DNA of 5,508 nt, taken from the NCBI GenBank assembly GCA_030637205.1, contig DAOVVL010000156.1, positions 1-5,508 of the forward strand, in the 5' to 3' direction. The notes below the pieces were generated by a model that did not search any database, was not told where the DNA came from, and saw only the letters and a list, made by a program, of their open reading frames with translations. The stretch is from Thalassospiraceae bacterium. GTDB taxonomy: Bacteria; Pseudomonadota; Alphaproteobacteria; Rhodospirillales; Magnetovibrionaceae. Within the stretch, counting starts at the first letter, position 1; each line of letters starts with the position of its first letter. The position numbers and the translations under genes were made by a program. Shown piece by piece: positions 1-5,508 of the stretch.

Positions 1-865
1 CCCACGTCAGCTGGCGCTTGGCATATTGGCGCGATGCCGTTTTCGCCAGCTCCACCGCCGCTTCCAGCGTCATTTCGCCGTTCAGGTGCGCCATCAGTTC
101 AGGTACGCCGACGGCCTTCATCACCGGCAAATCCGCATCCAGCCCCAGTTTCATCAGCTCGCGGACCTCACCCAAGGCGCCCCGTTCCATCATTTCATCA
201 AAGCGCGCGTTGATGCGGGCATAGAGCAGTTCGCGATCCGGCAATAGCTGCACGGTGGCAAAGCGCACATGGCCCATGACCGGGATTTTAGGCTCATCGC
301 GCCACTGGGAAAACGGACGGCCGGTCTCAAGGCTGACCTCATAGGCCCGGATCAGGCGCTGGCTGTCACTTTGATGAAGTCGCTCGGCGCTTTCAGGGTC
401 CAGTTGGGCGAGACGCTCGATAAAGGCCTCAGGGCTGGTTTCACGCCACAACGCACGGGCATCGCTGCGCACCGCTGGACTAATGTCGGGGATTGGCGAC
501 AGGCCTTCGGTCAGCGCCTTCAGATATAGCCCCGTCCCGCCCACCAACAGCGGCAAACGGCCTTCACGCAGCGCCGTTTCGATCTCAGGCTTGGCAAGTT
601 CCAGCCACCGTCCGGCGGAGCAGACTTCCGATCCATCCAGCACCCCGAACAGGCGATGGGGCGCGCGTGCCATCTCGGCGGCGTCGGGACGTGCAGAAAG
701 AACCGAAAGCTGCTTGTAAACCTGTTGGGAATCGGCGTTGACTAGGGTTGCCGGATATTGATCCGCAATATCCAGCGCCAGCGCCGATTTACCGCTGGCG
801 GTCGGCCCGGCAATGATCAAGGCCGTGGTCAGGTTATGATTTAATTTGGTTTGTTGTGGCGACAT
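1..865 (-). CDS. miaA: tRNA dimethylallyltransferase MiaA (3' end outside window)
   Basis: MiaA transfers a dimethylallyl group from dimethylallyl diphosphate to N6 of adenosine-37 in tRNAs that read UNN codons, a cytoplasmic modification that supports reading accuracy. I translated 288 residues from ATG at 865 (MSPQQTKLNHNL...). Visible family marks are the P-loop GPTASGKS at residues 20-27, NADSQQVYK at 43-51 with the conserved Asp45, a CSAGRW stretch at 82-87, LLVGGTGLYLKAL at 106-118 and SRQYAKRQLTW at 278-288, where the window ends. The family is usually about 300-320 residues, so only a short C-terminal tail is missing. The start codon interlocks with the serB start on the other strand, and no Shine-Dalgarno sequence precedes it. 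A TTG at codon 16 is possible, but ATG is the natural choice just before the P-loop strand. Family identity is firm; the start is moderately sure. Confidence 0.95.
   Translation of the reverse strand, partial: MSPQQTKLNHNLTTALIIAGPTASGKSALALDIADQYPATLVNADSQQVYKQLSVLSARPDAAEMARAPHRLFGVLDGSEVCSAGRWLELAKPEIETALREGRLPLLVGGTGLYLKALTEGLSPIPDISPAVRSDARALWRETSPEAFIERLAQLDPESAERLHQSDSQRLIRAYEVSLETGRPFSQWRDEPKIPVMGHVRFATVQLLPDRELLYARINARFDEMMERGALGEVRELMKLGLDADLPVMKAVGVPELMAHLNGEMTLEAAVELAKTASRQYAKRQLTW
835..840 (+). promoter_or_regulatory. Possible -10 element for serB
   Basis: TATGAT, one mismatch from the sigma-70 -10 consensus, lies in an AT-rich patch inside the start of miaA, 23 bases before the serB ATG. 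I see no convincing -35 element at the right spacing. If it is used, transcription would begin near 847 and the leader would be under 20 nt, which fits the missing Shine-Dalgarno site. This is inference from a short motif only. Confidence 0.25.
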
Positions 866-1796
866 GTTTGAAAACGATACCGATCTGGTTTTGACATTAA
901 TAGCAGGGCGTGGACGCGCACGGCTCAACGACGCCATTGTTACCGAGGCGCGCGCCTCGCTCAACAACTTAGGTGCCGAAACCGCGCCACCCGACTGGCT
1001 GGCTGAAAAAAAGGCCTGCGACATCGCATTTTCCGGCCTCGCCCCGGCTCAAGGCGAAGCCGCGGTTCGCACCGCCATTGATGCAATGGACAAAAATGGC
1101 GAAAAGCCGATCGACATCATTGCCCAGCCCATAATCGGGCGAAAGAAAAAGCTGCTGGTGGCCGACATGGACAGCACCATCGTCACCAGCGAAACGCTCG
1201 ACGATCTGGGTGCTTATGCCAAAAAGCAAGACGCCATCGCGAGACTTACCCAGCGCGCCATGAAGGGCAAGATTGGTTTCAAGGATGCGCTGATCGCGCG
1301 GGTCGAAATGTTAAAGGGGGTGGAAGAAAGTGCGCTGGAAAAAACCATGAAGCGGATTAGGCTTACCAGCGGCGCCAAAACCCTGATCGCCACGATGAAG
1401 GCAGGCGGCGCACATACGGTTTTGGTATCGGGTGGTTTTTGTTATTTCGCAAAGCGGGTGCAGAAAATGGCTGGCATGGATGCGGCCCACGCGAACACGT
1501 TCATCATCAAGGACGGCGTACTTACCGGCGAAGTGCTGGACCCGGTGATCGGCAAGGATGCCAAACTGCAAATCCTGCTGGAAAAAGCCGCTAAATATAA
1601 ATTGTCGCTCAGCGAAACCATATCCATTGGCGATGGTGCCAACGATGTTCCGATGTTGGGCGCGGCAGGGCTGGGCATTGCGTACCATGCTCACCCGGTC
1701 GCAAATGATGCCGCCAGCGCCCGGCTAAGCCATGCGGACCTGACCGGCGCCCTGTTCGCCCAGGGGTACCGTGCGGAAGAGTTCATCACACCTTAA
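864..1796 (+). CDS. serB: Phosphoserine phosphatase SerB (HAD superfamily)
   Basis: SerB hydrolyses O-phospho-L-serine to L-serine, the last step of the phosphorylated serine pathway in the cytoplasm. From ATG 864 the product is 310 residues. An N-terminal segment of about 95 residues, probably an ACT-like regulatory domain by analogy with other long SerB proteins, precedes the HAD core. Motif I is DMDST at 101-105 (nucleophile Asp101, acid/base Asp103). Glu110 and Arg146 match the substrate-binding positions of the family. Motif II is SGG at 189-191, the motif III lysine is Lys234 by spacing to motif IV, and motif IV is GDGAND at 256-261, followed by AGLGIAYHAHP, very like E. coli SerB. An in-frame TTG at 846 would add six residues (MVCCGD). 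I prefer ATG because the TTG start would run about 20 bp into miaA and neither has a clear ribosome site. The gene is divergent from miaA and convergent with trpB, so it is probably transcribed alone. Confidence 0.95.
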   Translation: MFENDTDLVLTLIAGRGRARLNDAIVTEARASLNNLGAETAPPDWLAEKKACDIAFSGLAPAQGEAAVRTAIDAMDKNGEKPIDIIAQPIIGRKKKLLVADMDSTIVTSETLDDLGAYAKKQDAIARLTQRAMKGKIGFKDALIARVEMLKGVEESALEKTMKRIRLTSGAKTLIATMKAGGAHTVLVSGGFCYFAKRVQKMAGMDAAHANTFIIKDGVLTGEVLDPVIGKDAKLQILLEKAAKYKLSLSETISIGDGANDVPMLGAAGLGIAYHAHPVANDAASARLSHADLTGALFAQGYRAEEFITP

Positions 1797-1798
1797 AT

Positions 1799-1841
1799 AA
1801 AAAAACGCCGGCCCCATTTGAGACCGGCGCTTTCTTTTTTT
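1799..1841. terminator. Bidirectional intrinsic terminator between serB and trpB
   Basis: CGCCGG (1806-1811) pairs with CCGGCG (1824-1829) around a 12-nt loop. A run of seven A lies on the left (1799-1805) and a T-rich run on the right (1831-1841). Read rightward it ends serB transcripts 3 nt after the TAA; read leftward it ends trpB transcripts just after its stop at 1855. It fills most of the 58-bp gap between the two converging genes. Confidence 0.85.
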
Positions 1842-1854
1842 CGATGAAGCAGCT

Positions 1855-3222
1855 TTATTCGGCTGCAACCTCCGGCACGGCTGCCAGCGAGCGGGCAAGT
1901 GCGTCTTCGTCGTAAGCTTCGTCGGAAAGCTTGCCGTCGAAATAATCGGTATAGGCCTGCATATCGAAATAGCCATGCCCCGACAGGTTAAACAGGATGG
2001 TTTTGCTTTCGCCGTTTTTCTTGCATTCAAGTGCTTCGTCGATGGCGGCGCGGATGGCATGGGTCGATTCCGGTGCCGGCACGATGCCCTCAGAACGGGC
2101 GAACTGAACGCCTGCTTCGAAACATTCGATCTGGTCTTGGGAACGCGCTTCGATCAGGCCCAGATCCAACAGGTGACTGACCAACGGCGACATGCCGTGA
2201 TAGCGAAGCCCGCCCGCATGGATGGGTGACGGAACAAAGCTGGACCCCAGCGTGTGCATTTTGACCAACGGGGTCAGGTTTGCGGTGTCACCGAAATCAT
2301 AGGTGAACTTGCCGCGGGTCAGCGTCGGACACGAAGCAGGCTCAACGGCGATGATGCGTACTTTTTTACCTTCGCGGATGTTGCGCCCAACGTACGGGAA
2401 CGCAAGGCCGGCAAAGTTTGAACCGCCACCGGCGCAACCGATCACAATATCGGGATCGTCACCGGCCATGTCCATCTGTTCCATGGCTTCCTGACCGATG
2501 ATGGTCTGGTGCAGCAACACATGGTTCAGCACGCTACCCAGCGAGTATTTGGTATCATCGCGACCTGCGGCCATTTCAACGGCTTCGGAAATGGCGATGC
2601 CTAATGAGCCGGGCGAGTCGGGATGTTCGGCCAAAATAGCGCGCCCCGAATTGGTTTCTTCACTTGGGCTGGCAACACAACGCGCACCGTAAGTTTGCAT
2701 CAGCGAACGACGGTACGGGTTTTGCTGGAAGCTGATCTTCACCATGTAAACATCGACTTCAATGCCGAAGATTTGCGCAGCATACGCCAGCGATGATCCC
2801 CACTGCCCGGCACCGGTTTCGGTGGTGATGCGCTTGGTTCCTTCTTCTGCATTAAAAAATGCCTGCGGAACCGCAGTATTGGGTTTGTGCGAACCGGTGG
2901 GGCTGACGCCTTCGTACTTGTAATAAATCTTGGCCGGCGTATCGAGAGCCTTTTCCAGCCTGCGCGCACGATACAAGGGCGCCGGACGCCATTGGCGGTA
3001 AATCTCACGCACCGGTTCGGGAATTTCAATTTCGCGTTCGGCGGATACTTCCTGACCAATCAGGGCCATCGGAAACAACGGCGCAAGATCATCCGGGCCA
3101 ATCGGCTGGCCGGTGCCCGGATGCAGGGGCGGCACCGGAGGTTCCGGTAAATCGGCAGCAATATTGTACCAGGTCTTGGGAATTCGGCTTTCATCAAGCA
3201 AATATTTGACGGTATCGGACAT
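1855..3222 (-). CDS. trpB: TrpB2-type tryptophan synthase beta-like PLP enzyme
   Basis: This fold-type II pyridoxal-phosphate enzyme condenses indole with a serine-derived aminoacrylate to make L-tryptophan. It has 455 residues. The roughly 90-residue N-terminal extension before the conserved core (IPKTWYNI near 14-21, RPAPLYRARRLE at 79-90) is typical of the TrpB2 branch and absent from the TrpA-partnered TrpB1. The PLP lysine is Lys113 in SPTGSHKPNTA; the catalytic Glu matches Glu135 in TETGAGQWG; the phosphate-binding glycine loop is GCAGGGSNF at 262-270; and the cofactor-ring serine is Ser414 in NLSGHG. All key residues are present, so the enzyme should be active. No trpA or other trp gene is adjacent, as is common for TrpB2. 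A strong Shine-Dalgarno site supports the start. Some TrpB2 enzymes use O-phosphoserine, and whether this one prefers serine or phosphoserine cannot be read from the sequence alone. Confidence 0.92.
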   Translation of the reverse strand: MSDTVKYLLDESRIPKTWYNIAADLPEPPVPPLHPGTGQPIGPDDLAPLFPMALIGQEVSAEREIEIPEPVREIYRQWRPAPLYRARRLEKALDTPAKIYYKYEGVSPTGSHKPNTAVPQAFFNAEEGTKRITTETGAGQWGSSLAYAAQIFGIEVDVYMVKISFQQNPYRRSLMQTYGARCVASPSEETNSGRAILAEHPDSPGSLGIAISEAVEMAAGRDDTKYSLGSVLNHVLLHQTIIGQEAMEQMDMAGDDPDIVIGCAGGGSNFAGLAFPYVGRNIREGKKVRIIAVEPASCPTLTRGKFTYDFGDTANLTPLVKMHTLGSSFVPSPIHAGGLRYHGMSPLVSHLLDLGLIEARSQDQIECFEAGVQFARSEGIVPAPESTHAIRAAIDEALECKKNGESKTILFNLSGHGYFDMQAYTDYFDGKLSDEAYDEDALARSLAAVPEVAAE

Positions 3223-3230
3223 AGAAACGC

Positions 3231-3239
3231 TCCCCCTTC
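3231..3239 (-). promoter_or_regulatory. Ribosome binding site of trpB
   Basis: On the minus strand GAAGGGGGA ends 8 nt before the ATG at 3222. It is the best Shine-Dalgarno match in the window and fixes the trpB start. Confidence 0.75.
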
Positions 3240-3256
3240 ATGGTCGTTTGATTGTT

Positions 3257-3262
3257 TTTATA
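3257..3262 (-). promoter_or_regulatory. Possible -10 element of trpB
   Basis: TATAAA on the minus strand lies 34 nt upstream of the trpB ATG, which would give a leader of roughly 27 nt containing the Shine-Dalgarno site. The -35 region 17-18 nt upstream is poor, so this promoter is tentative. A separate trpB promoter is expected because a terminator-like hairpin follows degP. Confidence 0.3.
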
Positions 3263-3352
3263 AGTCTGATTTGGTTCTTCGACAGCCATCTTTGCCGAAA
3301 ATGGCCCCTGAGCCAAGTAGTTGAAGCAAAGCAAGGCTATTGACCGAATCCA

Positions 3353-3386
3353 ATGACCGCGGCCATTGATTTGGAACCGCGGTCAT
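3353..3386. repeat. Perfect 10-bp inverted repeat upstream of trpB
   Basis: ATGACCGCGG (3353-3362) and CCGCGGTCAT (3377-3386) are exact inverted copies separated by 14 nt. Inside the loop CCA (3363-3365) can pair with TGG (3372-3374). No T-run follows on either strand, so it is not a standard intrinsic terminator. It lies about 130 nt upstream of the trpB start and 80 nt past the degP stop. An operator for a dimeric regulator, an RNA hairpin, or a degP 3'-end stabiliser are all possible. Confidence 0.55.
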
Positions 3387-3408
3387 CAAACGTCAAATGA
3401 TTGAACAT

Positions 3409-3449
3409 AAACACGAAAATAGCTCGCCCCGCCTGGGTTTAAAGCTATT
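3409..3449 (-). terminator. Terminator-like hairpin after degP
   Basis: On the minus strand AATAGCT (3449-3443) pairs with AGCTATT (3424-3418), with an inner CCC/GGG pairing in the 18-nt loop, followed by a U-rich but broken tract, TTTTCGTGTTT (3419-3409). It starts 16 nt after the degP stop. The outer stem is AT-rich and the U-tract interrupted, so termination may be partial. Confidence 0.45.
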
Positions 3450-3465
3450 CATGCATATCTGGCAC

Positions 3466-4962
3466 TTAGTTCAGCTTTACAGCCACAAAGCGGAAACCGC
3501 TTTGCCCTTCCACTAACAACAATACGGCGCTTCGCTTTTTTGCACCCGCCGCTGCAACCTTGGCCGCCACTTCTTCTGGCGTGGATACTTTTTCCTGGCT
3601 GACCTCGTGAATAATGTCGCCGGAACGCACCCGCTCTGCAGCCGCGCTGCCGTCGGGGTCTGCATCCACAACCACAACGCCTTTGGCATCTTCCGCCATC
3701 TCAAAGCGTTCGATCAGATCAGGCGTAATCGCCGATAAGGTCAAACCCAGTTGTGGGACTTCTGTTTCGTTCACAGGCTTGGGCGGGCTTTCTGCACTTG
3801 CCATGACCTGGACTTCGTCCAGACGACCGATGGTTATGCTCAGGGTCTTTTCCCTGCCGTCGCGCCATACCTTGACCTTGACCTCTTTTTCGACCGGGGT
3901 TACGGCAACCATTCTGGGAAGATTGCGCATTTCTTCAACTGGTTTGCCATTAAAGGCAATGATCACGTCACGCGGTTTGATGCCGCCCTTAAACGCCGGG
4001 CTATCTGGGCTCACGTTGGATACCAACGCACCCATTACTTTTTTCATTTCCAGGGCTTCGGCAATGGGCTCGGTTACTGCCTGGATGTTGACACCCAGCC
4101 AGCCGCGCTGCACCTCGCCGTGGTTGATCAGTTGATCGATCACCACCTTTGCGGCGGTCGATGGAATGGCAAAGCCAATGCCGACGCTGCCGCCGGACGG
4201 TGAAAAGATGGCGGTGTTAATGCCGATCACTTCGCCCTTCATGTTGAACATCGGGCCGCCCGAATTGCCCCGGTTGATGGAAGCATCGGTCTGGATGAAA
4301 TTATCATAAGGCCCGGCGTTGATGTTGCGACCGCGCGCGGAAATAATACCGGCGGTTACGGTACCGCCCAAGCCAAATGGGTTGCCAATCGCCACCACCC
4401 AATCGCCAACACGGGCAACATCGCTATCGCCAAAACCAACTGAGGGCAACTTGCTTGTCGCGTGAACTTTCAATACCGCAAGATCGGTTTTGACATCGCG
4501 ACCGACAATTTCGGCTTCCAAACGGGTATCATCGTGCAGGATAACCGTCACTTCATCGGCGTCCTGAACCACGTGGTTGTTGGTTACGACATATGCATCG
4601 CCGTTGGATTTGTAATCAATGATAAATCCAGAACCCAAAGAGGTCGCGCGACGCTTTTGCGGGCGCCCATTGGGTTGGTTGCGATCGTAAAATTCCTTGA
4701 AGAAATCCTCAAACGGCGATCCCGGTGGGAACTGCGGTCTTTCCTGGGCTTGCGGTCCGCGATTTTCGATCACCTGGGTGGTCGAAATGTTGACCACGGC
4801 GGGCAACAGTTTGGCTGCCAGCTCGGCGAAACTTTCGGGTGCTGCTTTGGCTTCGGCCACAGGCGCCAGTGCGATCTGGGTGAACGCGATAAAGATCGCC
4901 AGCGCGGATGCCAGAATAACTCTGGTCTGCATAAATTTAAAAAGGGATTTCTTGGTTTTCAT
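3466..4962 (-). CDS. degP: Periplasmic Do-family serine endoprotease (DegP/MucD-like)
   Basis: A trypsin-like protease and chaperone of the HtrA/Do family that degrades misfolded proteins in the periplasm. It has 498 residues. A basic N-terminus (KTKK) and a hydrophobic stretch at about 14-34 form a signal peptide, with likely cleavage after AEA at residue 38. The protease domain carries the full triad: His130 (TNNHVV), Asp160 (TDLAVLK) and Ser234 (RGNSGGP). The LA-type loop, about 65-105, is rich in Pro, Gln and Phe as in MucD proteins. PDZ1 starts at RGWLGV (286-291) and runs to about 380; PDZ2 spans about 403-495. Length and two PDZ domains are normal for the family. The symbol is by family; mucD or htrA would be equally acceptable. 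The Shine-Dalgarno site is weak (GGACGA, 11 nt before ATG), but starting at Met11 would shorten the basic n-region and is no better served. It lies downstream of hflC and DUF2065 in the same orientation. Confidence 0.94.
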   Translation of the reverse strand: MKTKKSLFKFMQTRVILASALAIFIAFTQIALAPVAEAKAAPESFAELAAKLLPAVVNISTTQVIENRGPQAQERPQFPPGSPFEDFFKEFYDRNQPNGRPQKRRATSLGSGFIIDYKSNGDAYVVTNNHVVQDADEVTVILHDDTRLEAEIVGRDVKTDLAVLKVHATSKLPSVGFGDSDVARVGDWVVAIGNPFGLGGTVTAGIISARGRNINAGPYDNFIQTDASINRGNSGGPMFNMKGEVIGINTAIFSPSGGSVGIGFAIPSTAAKVVIDQLINHGEVQRGWLGVNIQAVTEPIAEALEMKKVMGALVSNVSPDSPAFKGGIKPRDVIIAFNGKPVEEMRNLPRMVAVTPVEKEVKVKVWRDGREKTLSITIGRLDEVQVMASAESPPKPVNETEVPQLGLTLSAITPDLIERFEMAEDAKGVVVVDADPDGSAAAERVRSGDIIHEVSQEKVSTPEEVAAKVAAAGAKKRSAVLLLVEGQSGFRFVAVKLN

Positions 4963-5018
4963 CGTTTTTACAATCGTCCATTGACGTTAAAGAAGGTTTA
5001 GAGACCCATCATAGGCAC

Positions 5019-5047
5019 AAATGCGGAGGAAATATGGCCGAAGCAAG
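5019..5047 (-). promoter_or_regulatory. Candidate RpoH (sigma-32) promoter of degP
   Basis: On the minus strand CTTGCTT (5047-5041), a 14-nt spacer and CCGCATTT (5026-5019) resemble the enterobacterial sigma-32 pattern CTTGAAA-N14-CCCCATNT: the CTTG core and 7 of 8 bases of the -10 agree. Transcription would begin near 5011, giving a leader of about 50 nt. A sigma-70-like -10, TATGAT (5013-5008), overlaps just downstream but lacks a good -35. Heat-shock control would suit a Do protease, but this is a motif call by eye. Confidence 0.4.
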
Positions 5048-5082
5048 GTCGCATTGCGCCCCGTACCCCTTGAGAACGTGAC

Positions 5083-5271
5083 CTAGAACCCCCAAGCCAG
5101 CCACACCACGCCCAAACCCACCAGCGCCATCATCAGTGCAAAGACGCGCAACTGGCGTTCAGGCATATCCAGCGCCACACGGATGGCGCGCCGCATGAAA
5201 GTTGGGAACAACGCATAAAGCGCGCCTTCGATCACCAATAGCAAACCCAACGCGGCGATCAAATCGGTCAT
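5083..5271 (-). CDS. Small DUF2065 (YjeT-like) membrane protein
   Basis: A 62-residue protein of unknown function, recognised as DUF2065 by its size, sequence pattern and place beside hflC, as with E. coli yjeT. Two hydrophobic helices are visible: about residues 4-22, containing the conserved-looking Glu15-Gly16 (VIEGALYALFP), and about 42-61. A basic, amphipathic loop with Arg27-Arg28 and PERQLR at 37-42 separates them. It should be an inner-membrane hairpin. The start is supported by GCGAGG, 7 nt before ATG. It follows hflC by 69 nt and precedes degP by 120 nt in the same direction. A link to the HflKC-FtsH complex is suggested only by conserved neighbourhood. Confidence 0.85.
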   Translation of the reverse strand: MTDLIAALGLLLVIEGALYALFPTFMRRAIRVALDMPERQLRVFALMMALVGLGVVWLAWGF

Positions 5272-5278
5272 GGCAACG

Positions 5279-5284
5279 CCTCGC
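5279..5284 (-). promoter_or_regulatory. Ribosome binding site of the DUF2065 gene
   Basis: GCGAGG on the minus strand, 7 nt before the ATG at 5271, supports this start for the small membrane protein. Confidence 0.6.
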
Positions 5285-5318
5285 TCATCCTCAAGCCCGG
5301 CCCCACCCCCAACCGAAG

Positions 5319-5350
5319 AGGAAACCAGGTTACGAAGAACCTAGTTTCCT
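5319..5350 (-). other. 13-bp-stem hairpin spanning the hflC stop codon
   Basis: On the minus strand AGGAAACTAGGTT (5350-5338) pairs with AACCTGGTTTCCT (5331-5319), giving 13 consecutive pairs with one U-G wobble, around the 6-nt loop CTTCGT. The hflC TAG stop (5343-5341) lies in the 5' arm. What follows is CTTCGGTTGGGGG, with no U-run, so it does not look like a plain intrinsic terminator. An mRNA-processing or stabilising stem between hflC and the DUF2065 gene is more likely. Confidence 0.65.
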
Positions 5351-5508
5351 AAATTGGGGTTGGTATCATCAAGAAACTTGAGCAGCTTCGATTCCGGGCT
5401 CAGCACCATCGGTGTGCCTTCGCCGCCCAGACCTTCGCCCATGGTTTCCAGCGAACGATAGAATTGAAAGAATTCCATGTCCGTGCCAAAAGCTGTTGAA
5501 AGGATCGC
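5341..5508 (-). CDS. hflC: HflC, FtsH protease modulator (C-terminal fragment)
   Basis: Only the last 55 codons are in the window; the gene continues past the right edge. The translation ends ...EFFQFYRSLETMGEGLGGEG, then TPMVLSPESKLLKFLDDTNPNLGN and TAG. The FGTDMEFFQFYRSLE and MVLSPES-KFL pattern is the characteristic HflC C-terminus. HflC is an SPFH/band-7 inner-membrane protein that forms a large periplasmic cage with HflK around FtsH and tunes its proteolysis. hflK is expected further right, upstream on this strand. The DUF2065 and Do-protease genes downstream fit the usual alphaproteobacterial order. No frameshift is visible in the fragment. Confidence 0.9.
   Translation of the reverse strand, partial: AILSTAFGTDMEFFQFYRSLETMGEGLGGEGTPMVLSPESKLLKFLDDTNPNLGN

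Noticed and set aside
891..896. TTGACA on the plus strand, an exact -35 consensus just inside serB
   Set aside because: No -10-like hexamer lies 16-19 nt downstream (the region is GC-rich), and it would drive transcription starting inside serB.
1311..1694. Minus-strand open frame of 127 codons antisense to serB
   Set aside because: It lies wholly within the catalytic core of serB and its translation shows no family pattern.
3194..3289. Minus-strand 31-codon reading frame (MAVEEPNQTYKNN...) overlapping the trpB start out of frame, a possible upstream ORF
   Set aside because: It has no good ribosome site, no tryptophan codons that would suggest attenuation, and the likely trpB -10 lies inside it, so it would not be on the trpB mRNA.
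3298..3315. Short stem TGGC/GCCA followed by TTTT on the minus strand, considered as a terminator or attenuator before trpB
   Set aside because: The stem is only 4-5 pairs and the T-run is four bases, too weak to call.
3337..3366. Nine-codon frame MAAVIGFGQ on the minus strand within the inverted repeat, considered as a trp leader peptide
   Set aside because: It contains no Trp codon, no Shine-Dalgarno site precedes it, and no terminator with a U-run follows.
4462..5001. Plus-strand open frame of 179 codons antisense to degP
   Set aside because: It mirrors the strongly supported degP frame, has no recognisable domain and looks like a compositional shadow.
5050..5060. Small palindrome CGCATTGCG between the DUF2065 stop and degP, considered as a terminator
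   Set aside because: Only four pairs around one base, with no T-run; it cannot form a usable hairpin.

Overview
The window is a chromosomal housekeeping segment of about 5.5 kb from an alphaproteobacterium. The closest-looking group is Rhodospirillales, judged from protein character and the order hflC / DUF2065 / Do-protease / serB / miaA; this placement is inference from memory, not a database match. Composition is moderately GC-rich and even. I see no insertion sequence, phage gene, tRNA, rRNA or CRISPR array.

Layout, left to right: miaA (minus strand, 3' end cut off by the left edge, start at 865); serB (plus, 864-1796), divergent from miaA with the two ATG codons interlocked in one CATG; a short convergent gap holding a bidirectional terminator; a TrpB2-type tryptophan synthase beta-like gene (minus, 1855-3222); a 243-bp gap with two inverted repeats and a likely trpB promoter; a periplasmic Do/DegP/MucD-type serine protease (minus, 3466-4962); a 120-bp gap with a heat-shock-sigma-like promoter candidate; a 62-residue DUF2065 membrane protein (minus, 5083-5271); a 69-bp gap with a 13-bp-stem hairpin and a G-rich tract; and the last 55 codons of hflC (minus, stop at 5341, running off the right edge).

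Functionally there are two themes. hflC, the DUF2065 gene and degP form a co-oriented envelope protein-quality-control block: HflC, with HflK, modulates the FtsH membrane protease, and DegP degrades or chaperones misfolded periplasmic proteins. serB and the TrpB2-type gene are amino-acid enzymes whose substrates meet at serine and O-phosphoserine. miaA is a tRNA-modification enzyme. No operon clearly crosses these themes, because hairpins separate trpB from serB and probably degP from trpB.

I do not see a previously undescribed system. The items worth a second look are non-coding: the interlocked miaA/serB starts without Shine-Dalgarno sites, the hairpin spanning the hflC stop codon, the perfect inverted repeat upstream of trpB, and the RpoH-like promoter before degP. 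The serB/TrpB2 substrate link is a further, speculative, point.
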